Assembly: GCA_002104985.1 (NCBI GenBank) | Contig: MCGO01000003.1 | Location: 62,001-126,000, forward strand | Source of the DNA: Rhizoclosmatium globosum | Taxonomy: Eukaryota > Chytridiomycota > Chytridiomycetes > Chytridiales > Chytriomycetaceae | DNA length: 64,000 nucleotides | Direction of reading: 5' to 3' | In this document: piece by piece, positions 53,736-61,692 of the stretch | How positions within the stretch are numbered: the first letter of the stretch is position 1 | How the letters are laid out: every line of letters starts with the position of its first letter | Notes under the pieces: generated by a model | The model's database searches: none | Told to the model about the DNA's origin: nothing | What the model saw: only the letters and a program-made list of their open reading frames with translations | Translations under genes and position numbers: made by a program

Positions 53736-56163
53736 ATGGCCGACGAACAGCCGCCAGCCGACGCGCCGCCAGCCGAAGAAGTTCCAGCGACCGAAGAAGC
53801 CGCCGCGCCCGTCGAAGCCGCGCCAGTCGCCGATGCCCCCGCGGCAACCGAGGCGCCAGTTGAAGCCGCGGCCCCGGTGTCTGTGTCTGACGCGGAGCCA
53901 CAACAAGCCGCAGCCGCCACTGCCGCCACCACAGACGCGCCACCGGAATCGGCCGCGGTCGCCGACGCGTCGAACCCTGCTCCACCCGCACTTCCGCCTC
54001 CCTCGCCTGAAGAGGCCGCCCAGCTGCTTCCACCGCCACAACCGGTTCAGACCCTCGTCGAGTCAACTACCCCACACTTAAAACGGAAGGATGTCTACCA
54101 CAAACCCGCGGAAGACTTGCCGGAAGATGTGGAATTCCAGCTTGCTCGTGCCTACCTCCTTCAAAACTCGGAAAAGTCAGAGATGAATATTTACGATCAC
54201 TTGACTCTGACGGTGATGCGTGTGCTTGAAACGCGTCCAAAGAATCCTATTGGTTTGTGCTTGCATTTGTATTATCATCACTTCGCGTTTCTGATAAACT
54301 GTACAGACATTTTTGAATCAATCTCATCGGAAATCAAACGCTCAAAGTTTAGATCCGTTGATCCATTGTCAGCCGTTTTCAAGGTGAGTGATGACGATTC
54401 CTTTATGATTCGGAAACCTTATGGTATTTGCATCAGCCTGCTTTTGACAGTGTCCCTGGAGTTAAAGTGGCCAAGGCTCAGTTGAAGTTATATGAGGTAA
54501 CCCTTGTATGAAATTGTTGAAGGCCATAAATAACATTTTTGTTCCAGCAACCACCACAAGAAGAAGCACCTGATGAAGGACTCGGAGAGATCCCTGATAT
54601 TATGGATCTCTCAAACCTGTGGGAATGGGCAGGTGTAAGTATTTTATGTCTCTTCTTCACAAAGTGCCCTTCAAAGCCAACAGAAACTGACTCAAACATA
54701 AATAGGTCTCTTTTGGACGTGAAGAAACGTTCATGCTTTTCCTTTCACTTCGCAAACTCGTGGCTGAGAAACCTTTGAAATCCGTTCGACTCTGGGGAAA
54801 GATCCACGGTCTAAATGCGTCCTACATTATTACTGAAGGAGAACTCAAAGATGGCGCTGAAGATGAAGATGGCCCTATTGCAAACGGAGTTGTCGACCCT
54901 GAAGCGATTGCGGCGGCTGAGGCTGCTGCCGCCGAAGCTGCTGCTGCTGAGGCACCTGCTGCCGCTGCTGAAGGAGAAGGCGCTCCACCTGCTGCTCCTG
55001 TCGAAGATCCTACGTTGCCAAAACCAAAACAAAAGATTATTCCTCCTTTGCCCAAGGAAGAGAGAATCGGAGTCAACCGATATGTCTACTACGTTTGCGC
55101 ATACCGTTGAGTATTTCCACTGTATGATGACGTTAACTGACTCTGTTTTGTTGACAGCGGGTGCCCCATGGATCCGTCTGCCAGATGTTATCCCAGAGAA
55201 ACTTCAGATTTCTCGTAAGATTAGAAAGTACTTTACAGGAGACTTGAAGCACCAAATCATCTCGTACCCCAAGTTTGAAGCCAATGAGGCGCAATATCTC
55301 CGTTGCCAAATTGCTCGTATCAGTGCTGCAACAGTTGCCAGTCCTGCAGGATACTACACGTTTGATCCAGAGGATGAAGGAAACGAAGAAGAAGGACGTG
55401 AGTGGAGAATTTCACTTGGTAACTTCTGATAAGGACTCATCACTCTACAGACCAACCGACCATCATCATCAACCCGGAGTTTGAGGGACTCCAAAATGAT
55501 TCCCTTCTCCTCCTTTCAAACTGGGTTCACCATGTTCCCTACATTCTTCCACAAGGTCGTGTCACTTGGGAAAATCCATACGCTTCCCTCTCAAAAGGCG
55601 GTGAAGATGGTGAAGACGAAGGCGACGATGAAGAAAAGGAAGAAGGTGAAGGTGGTGAGGAGGAAGAAGACCCAGCCGCTACCGCTGAACCCGAAACCGG
55701 TCCACCCCTCTTAACACCTCTCGCCTCTGACGAAGACGCTGCCGAAGGAGGTCCAGCCTGGGTCACCCGTCCTTGCTCCACCCTAAGTCCTGTGAAATTC
55801 ACACCAGTAACACTCCGCTCCACCCGCTGGCCCGGCGCCGTCATCGTTGCCTACAACGACAAATTCGCAAACATTTACGTGGGCGACGGACACGGTGACA
55901 TTCCTAAAGGCGGGTTCCTTTCGGATGGTCTCCTCTTGCCTCCAGTTCTTGGCGAGGTTGCTAAGGAGTTTGTTGTGGTTGAGAAGGAGGAGAACCCAGA
56001 TGACCCTGAGAACCCAATTGTGAAGGAGCATGGAATGGTTGAGCAGAAGGATCCAACTGTTGAGGAGGAAGACGCATTTGAGGAGGCGAAGCGTGCGAAA
56101 GAGGAGGAAGCAAAGGAGGCAGCAGAAGAGGAGGCAGAGGCACCGGAAGAAGAGGATGAGTAA
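53736..56163 (+). CDS. RSPH4A: Flagellar radial spoke head protein, RSP4/RSP6 (RSPH4A/6A) family
   Basis: 697 residues, join(53736..54252, 54307..54383, 54437..54496, 54548..54634, 54706..55105, 55158..55397, 55451..56163). It forms part of the radial spoke head of the 9+2 axoneme. An Ala/Pro/Glu-rich N-terminus (to about 110) precedes family blocks: [114 protein letters not shown] and [11 protein letters not shown] low-complexity Ala/Glu insertion lies near 54900-55000, and the C-terminus is acidic. All introns are about 50-90 nt. The gene shows the organism makes motile flagella and sits within the homeobox cluster. Confidence 0.93.
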
Positions 56164-56424
56164 ATTACTTGACGCACTCATTAGTCAGTTTGGGGTTACG
56201 GATTTTGTGTCTTCAAATTATCAGTTCCTTATCAATAAATTTAGAGTTTCAAATTGACAGATATTTTATAAACAAACAATCGATATTTATCAACATTACG
56301 CTACATAGCTTACAAGCGTGCCTAAAAACAACAATACAAAAGCACTTCAGGGTGAAAGAAAGGAAAAAGAAAAAAAATTGACTGTGCCACAAGCCCTCTC
56401 TCCCCCTTCATCAATATACTAGTT

Positions 56425-57210
56425 TCAAAAATCCACAACCTGGCCCTGCGAAATTCGGAGCCGCCTCAAAGCAGCTCTCTTGTTCTGGAACCAATATTGC
56501 ACTTGTCTCAACGTCATACCAACTTTCCCTGTGATACCGCGCAGCGTGTCACTGTCCGGCGACTTGTCTTGCTCAAACAACGCCATGAGAATCGTGCGTT
56601 GCTTAACTGTCAGGCACTTCCTCCGTTTCGAGGGTGTATGCGTTGTGTCTTGAGGTGGCGATGCCGGTGCTGGAAGTGTAACTGATGTTGGAGGTGGAGA
56701 TGAAGACGATGGCGTAATTGTCGGGGATTGGAATTGCTGCTGCTGCTGCTGTTGATGTTGTTGTTGTAGGATGGAGAATGTGTGCAGATTTAGGAGGAGT
56801 TGTGGCATGTATGGCCATGTTGATTGGGATTGGCTGAAGATGTCGAGCGGGTTTATGGCCAGCGACGCGGGTTGTTGTGCTGGAGACCAGGATGCAGATG
56901 GGAACAGTGATGGATCTTGCATGAACGGTGGAGACATTGATTTTTCGAGGGTGGGTGTAGCGGTGGGGCTTGACGGTTGAGTTGGTTCTGGTTTGAAAGA
57001 CATTGATGGGAGTGTGTCTGTCATTGTGTGCTGGGTCGACATGGCGCCAAAGTGAAAGTCTTGAGGGATATCTGGGGATGCAAAAAGGACCTGGCTGTCG
57101 AGAAAGAGCGATAACGGATCGTGATCAACTAAGCTTGTTACTTGGTGTTTCGAAGCTTCGAGGAATGAAAGGGGATAACTACTTGCAGGGAATTCCATAA
57201 TGGGAGACAT
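56425..57210 (-). CDS. Homeobox gene 22: Y47 subfamily homeodomain protein
   Basis: 261 residues, intronless, ATG 57210 (MSPIMEFPASSYPLSFLEAS). A polyGln stretch (about 155-165) precedes the homeodomain at about 193-252: KRRKCLTVKQRTILMALFEQ, SPDSDTLRGITGKVGM, and helix 3 QVQYWFQNKRAALRRL, so Y47, W48, Q50, N51. It lies convergent to the radial spoke gene. Gene 23 is its nearest relative in the window. Confidence 0.9.
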   Translation of the reverse strand: MSPIMEFPASSYPLSFLEASKHQVTSLVDHDPLSLFLDSQVLFASPDIPQDFHFGAMSTQHTMTDTLPSMSFKPEPTQPSSPTATPTLEKSMSPPFMQDPSLFPSASWSPAQQPASLAINPLDIFSQSQSTWPYMPQLLLNLHTFSILQQQHQQQQQQQFQSPTITPSSSSPPPTSVTLPAPASPPQDTTHTPSKRRKCLTVKQRTILMALFEQDKSPDSDTLRGITGKVGMTLRQVQYWFQNKRAALRRLRISQGQVVDF

Positions 57211-57706
57211 GATGCTGAGGGGGGTCGCCAGAACTTGTTATCTTTCAGCTGTCAATTGTTTCGCTTTCGAGGTTTTATATGTTCCAAGGAAGAAGCAACC
57301 CGTGCAGTGGTGTCATTGAAATCGAGCGAAGGTGCAATGGTCCAAATAAAAGATGGGGACAGATAAAGACCGCACGTGCGAATTGCGAAATGTAACCATC
57401 ACTAATTCGACGAAAATTTGTTGTGAAGCTTGGCGCACGGCATTGACTCCAACCATCAACAACCCTGTTGGTAGACCCAACCCTATCCCAGGATACCAAC
57501 GAGAAAGTGGCTGATTTTTTTTTGGTGCAGACCGTTCCATAAAAAGAAACCGAACGAATAGGCTAATTATGGTATTATTACAATCAGAAAAACTGACTAC
57601 AAAAAAGGATGCGAAAAACATCCATCTAGTAAAGTAAATGGCATAAACTAAATGAAGAAATGAAGTAAATGAATGATGTTGCCAACTCCTCAGACCAAGA
57701 CCTTTT
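57211..57706. other. Intergenic, no gene seen
   Basis: About 500 bases between two minus-strand homeobox genes. They hold the promoter of gene 22 and the 3' region of gene 23. Minus-strand open frames here show no domain. Confidence 0.45.
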
Positions 57707-58630
57707 TCAAATCTGATCATCCTCCTCCTCTCCCTCCTCTTTCACGTCCACACTCTCGTCTTCATCGCCATAAGGCGCCATAGATTCCACAGCCCGTCTC
57801 CGTCTCGCCTCTTCATTCCCACGACGCCGATTCGACGCCCGTCGGTTCTGGAACCAATACTGAACATGCCTCAAACTCGTTCCGAGTTCCGCTGCGATTT
57901 CCTTCAATTTAATTGTGGATGGAGAGTTGTCGCACTTGAATTCGTGGAGGATGTAGTCTTGCTGCTTGGATGTAAGACGGATTCGCTTCCGGGATCCGGA
58001 TCGGGTGCCGGACTTTGACGGGGGCGTGGAAGATGCGGAAGAGAGGGAACGGTTGGGGGATTGGGCAGGCTGATTTTGTTTACACTCTTGTTTTATGTTG
58101 AGGTCAGATGCACGTGTTGTGGCTTGGCTGTTATTGTCCACTCCGATGTCCATCACAGCTTCATAGGGCGTTGGAAGAAATGAATGATCATGATCGTAGT
58201 TGAAGGGATATGGACCTGGCGGAAAGTGGCTGAAGGTGGGAGACGATTCGGATAACGTATGTTGCGGAGAAGATAAGTTGTGCTCCAGAACTGGTGTTGT
58301 TTGAACAAGAATATCAGGCTCAATAAGGTCCTTATTCGGATCCATTGGAAGGAATTGCATTAATGCATTTGGTCGAAGAAGTGGATGCGGGTGTCTCTGT
58401 TGACAGCGATCATAATAGTTGAGGGGAACAGATGGAACGATGAGAGGCCCAGCAAACTGATATCCTTCAGGTATTTCTTCGACTGTATCCCCTTTCAGAT
58501 ATAGCGCCATTGCGTTGAATGGTCCTAAGTATGAAATCGCAGGATAGGAGTCTTCTTGAAAAGGTAGTGTGCTGAGGTTGCCAAGACTCATATGCTTTTG
58601 ATGTTGAGCAAAGGGAGTATAAAGCGTCAT
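57707..58630 (-). CDS. Homeobox gene 23: Y47 subfamily homeodomain protein
   Basis: 307 residues from ATG 58630 (MTLYTPFAQHQKHMSLGN). The frame extends upstream to a TTG, and an acceptor-like GATTGCAG there leaves room for an upstream exon. The homeodomain at about 212-271 reads RKRIRLTSKQQDYILHEFK, SPSTIKLKEIAAELGT, and helix 3 HVQYWFQNRRASNRRRG. The C-terminus is strongly acidic (KEEGEEEDDQI). It shares Y47 and the SPSxxxL loop with gene 22. Confidence 0.9.
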   Translation of the reverse strand: MTLYTPFAQHQKHMSLGNLSTLPFQEDSYPAISYLGPFNAMALYLKGDTVEEIPEGYQFAGPLIVPSVPLNYYDRCQQRHPHPLLRPNALMQFLPMDPNKDLIEPDILVQTTPVLEHNLSSPQHTLSESSPTFSHFPPGPYPFNYDHDHSFLPTPYEAVMDIGVDNNSQATTRASDLNIKQECKQNQPAQSPNRSLSSASSTPPSKSGTRSGSRKRIRLTSKQQDYILHEFKCDNSPSTIKLKEIAAELGTSLRHVQYWFQNRRASNRRRGNEEARRRRAVESMAPYGDEDESVDVKEEGEEEDDQI

Positions 58631-59080
58631 TTCCACAGCAGTGGGATCAGGAATTTGCTTGCGCTGCAATCAAAAGGTTTTGTGGACTTTGGAGATGAAG
58701 CGGGGAAGGGCACGCAAATCTCTCTTTCATTCAGGGCTTGAGGGAGCGTGCAGAAAACACCACGCACATTATCGCACGTTGTTGGCTAAACCCACTTAAG
58801 TGGCAGAAAACAGATATGATGGTGAACAGAACATATATTGTACAAACTGCATAATAATACTACTGATAGATAACTGATGTAAAAACACATAGATATAAAA
58901 ATAGCCGTCTCAGCACGGCGAATAAAGATAGGGGACTGCAACACTATAAAACATTAATAAAAAAAAGGGGGGATGTGCAAAGAAAACAAAGAAGTAGCTA
59001 CGAAAAAACACAGAATAATCAACAAAGAATGATAATAGGGAATAACTTATACTTTACAACTGAAATAAAATACCATCGCT
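58631..59080. other. Intergenic, no gene seen
   Basis: 450 AT-rich bases. They hold the promoter of gene 23 and the 3' region of gene 24. No further feature is recognised. Confidence 0.45.
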
Positions 59081-59789
59081 CTACTTTTTCTGTGGAGCGG
59101 AGAGGACAGTTCCGGACTTCTTCACATTTGCTCGTCTGTAGTTGAACCAGTGTTAGTTGTGGTTGACCTCTGTAGACAAGCACGTACCTGTTTTGAAACC
59201 AGAACTGTACTTGACGCGGTTCCATACCCAGCGAATCAGCAATATGTTGACGCTCTTCGGATGTTGGGAAGGGATTCTTTGCGAAAGAGTCATAGAGGTA
59301 TTCAAGCTCAAGCTCCGTAGCCTTGAAACGCGCAGTACCAGTCGCAGAAGAGATGACCTGAGGGCCGTCGGACTGTGCTCTGCCTCCACGCGACTTCTTT
59401 TGTTTACGCGAAGAGGACGTTGAGTGGTGTGTGTGCTTGGCCACTTGATTCTCTGGCAGAAGCTCAGGCGATGAAAGCTGGTCGTTGCTGTGCAAAGATT
59501 CAGGCGATGAGTTTGGAAAGAGGGTCCGTGCACTTGACATAGAGGTATTCGCGAGTGACATTGTTGGAATGTTGATATGCTGGTTGTGGAGGGAGGCTGA
59601 GTATGGCATGAGAAGTGGCGTTGACAGTGGTGACAAATTGGGTGACGGCGTCAGAAAGAAGTTCATTGGAAGCAGATTAGATTGCGGGAAAGAGTGTGAT
59701 TGCTGCGTGAAGGACGAGTAGAGGTTGAGGTCGTACGCGAACTGGCTCGGGGTAAGGTGTTGTTGCTGTTGCTGTTGCTGGGCGTCCAT
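59081..59789 (-). CDS. Homeobox gene 24: F47 subfamily homeodomain protein
   Basis: 218 residues, complement(59081..59135, 59188..59789), ATG 59789 followed by a polyGln run (MDAQQQQQQQH). The homeodomain at about 150-209 reads ARFKATELELEYLYDSFAKN, EERQHIADSLGMEPRQ, and helix 3 QVQFWFQNRRANVKKSG. A 52-nt intron splits codon 52 (AG|GTACGT ... CTACAG|A), a position unlike all other introns in the cluster. Without splicing the frame runs into unrelated sequence. Confidence 0.88.
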
Positions 59790-60092
59790 TGTAGATTGCG
59801 AATTGAATGCTCGGTGTGCTGAAAGGAATGTATGTATTGGGTAGTGTAGTTGCTGTTGGATGCAGATGAGAATAGATTGCCGTTTGCAGCAGAGTTTTGG
59901 GAGACTGTTTCGATTGCTTTGGACGGACTACTCAATGCTGTGTGCTGAGTGCACTGACCGACAAGGGGGTCTGGCTTTTGTGCTTGGTAGCGAACTTTGT
60001 CCGAAAGAACCTGAAAAAAGAAGGGCACTTTCCCGATCAAATGAATATTAACGCTTTCTTTTTAATTAATTATAACCCACAATAAATAGATT
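59790..60092. other. Intergenic, no gene seen
   Basis: 303 bases upstream of gene 24. A minus-strand open frame (59663-60040) overlaps the gene 24 start in another phase and lacks any domain, so it is treated as leader sequence. Confidence 0.4.
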
Positions 60093-61211
60093 TCATTCCA
60101 TCTTACTCACGACAGGACTCTCACTCCCCTCGTCCAACAACGCACTCCCCTTCTCAACATAGAAATACCCACGCTCACCCGTCAACGAAACCAACTCTGC
60201 CTTTCTTTCCACAGACACAGGCATGCCACCGCCAACTTTCGGCTTGATCACTAAAATCCCATTCGACTTTAACGTTGCCCTCCGGTTCTGGAACCAAAAC
60301 TGAACCTGCTTCTGCTCCAACCCAAGTCTTTCTGCGAGCTTCTTGCGCAGTGATACGGATGGGAATGGGTTCTTTTCGAAGACAGCCATGAGGCACTTGA
60401 GGTCATTGTCTTTTGCCTTGAACCGATTGTTTTTGCGGACATTGTTTGGGTCAATGAAGGCAAGGAGGTGTCGTGGCGGCGAGATGGGAGGTGTTTGATG
60501 CGTTTGGTGGGAGGTGGTTGTTGTTGATGTGGAAGGGGTCGGTGAGACTCTTGGGTCGTCCTCTTGAGCTGGTGGCAGTTGTATTTGTGTTGATGACGGT
60601 TTACAAGAATCTGATGTTGAGGCAACTACAGGAGTGGCTGGAGCGATGACAGGTGTTCCTGGAAGGGGTTGGAGAGGAGCAAAATTACTTGGCTCTTCCT
60701 GTGCTTGCACGGCAGGCAACGGTAAAACGTTGAATTGCTGCTGAGGCGTAGTAAACACATGACTTGTATAGAGGTGCGGTGGTTGATTGCTGAAAACATC
60801 AAAGTATGGTGGTTGTGGCTGCTGTTGAGGTTGGTACTCTTGATGATATTGCTGCTGGTATTGTTGCTGATGTTGGTACTGTTGATGATGTTGCGCTTGT
60901 GGAGGAAGCTGCTCTTGTGACGAATAAGGTTGTTGGTACATAAATGCATTAAACGTTGACATGATTTCTTGAAGCTGCCTGTTGCCATGAATTGGGGTGT
61001 GCTCCATATGAGGCATCGGGATGGAGGTTCGGCCATCTGTCATTTCGGGTGTCTGAAGGCTCTGACTACTAGAGTAAGGTTGAGTGGCAGTTTCATTTGA
61101 AGTGTTGTTGACGAAAGAGCTGTTAAAGTATAGAGCCGAAGGGCTTGAAACAGAGTAACTTCGCTCCTCAGATTGTGGCTGCAAGTATAAGGTCGGAATG
61201 GTGTGTTCCAT
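60093..61211 (-). CDS. Homeobox gene 25: F47 subfamily homeodomain protein
   Basis: 372 residues, intronless, ATG 61211 (MEHTIPTLYLQPQSEER). The middle is Gln/His/Tyr-rich (YQHQQQYQQQYHQEYQ). The homeodomain at about 259-318 reads NRFKAKDNDLKCLMAVFEKN, LRKKLAERLGLEQKQ, and helix 3 QVQFWFQNRRATLKSNG. GILVIKPKVGGG and an aromatic ERGYFYVEKGSA segment follow, matching the post-domain region of gene 19. It closes the homeobox cluster. Confidence 0.91.
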   Translation of the reverse strand: MEHTIPTLYLQPQSEERSYSVSSPSALYFNSSFVNNTSNETATQPYSSSQSLQTPEMTDGRTSIPMPHMEHTPIHGNRQLQEIMSTFNAFMYQQPYSSQEQLPPQAQHHQQYQHQQQYQQQYHQEYQPQQQPQPPYFDVFSNQPPHLYTSHVFTTPQQQFNVLPLPAVQAQEEPSNFAPLQPLPGTPVIAPATPVVASTSDSCKPSSTQIQLPPAQEDDPRVSPTPSTSTTTTSHQTHQTPPISPPRHLLAFIDPNNVRKNNRFKAKDNDLKCLMAVFEKNPFPSVSLRKKLAERLGLEQKQVQFWFQNRRATLKSNGILVIKPKVGGGMPVSVERKAELVSLTGERGYFYVEKGSALLDEGSESPVVSKME

Positions 61212-61692
61212 TTGATCGTCGGCTAAGGTTGAAAAAGAAAAGATCAATGAGATTTCCAGGTTCGTTTGGCTTTACACAGGCTGAAACTGACCGAAACAAA
61301 AGCGACGTTTCAGAAGACACTGAAACACTAAGTGTTTCATAATATTCCGAAAATCAGGAATTTCGAATTTTTGGTTGGCTCAATGTTTAGTCACAAAAAG
61401 AGAAAAGAGAGTATCAAATTCGGAGCAAATTCAAAGGATATCGTTCAGTTAAGAAATAAGTCAAGCAAGTTTATTTGGAATATCGTATGAGGTTTGCACA
61501 AGAGATAAGTCCATCAAGTCAGGGAAAGAAATCTGTTTCCCTTAGAAAAACAACAAGAAATAACAGAACTAAATGCTAGAGAAAAGATGAAAAATGCTTT
61601 CCGCCCCCACTCCACACCAACCAGTCTATAGAAATTACACACACAAAAAAGCTAGCATCCCACCGAAAAAACGTCACGTTTCACACGCAAAT
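61212..61692. other. Intergenic, no gene seen
   Basis: About 480 AT-rich bases between homeobox gene 25 and the PP2A B'' gene. They hold the promoter of gene 25 and the 3' region of the upstream minus-strand gene. Nothing else is recognised. Confidence 0.45.

Noticed and set aside
59663..60040. Minus-strand frame overlapping the start of homeobox gene 24 as an extra exon
   Set aside because: It lies in a different phase from the gene 24 coding frame, no splice pair joins them clearly, and the gene 24 ATG followed by polyGln is a good start.
6246..61211. Cluster interpreted as true Hox genes
   Set aside because: No hexapeptide/YPWM motif or Hox-type arm (RTAYT-like) is visible, and the genes resemble each other more than animal classes. 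A separate fungal expansion is the better reading.
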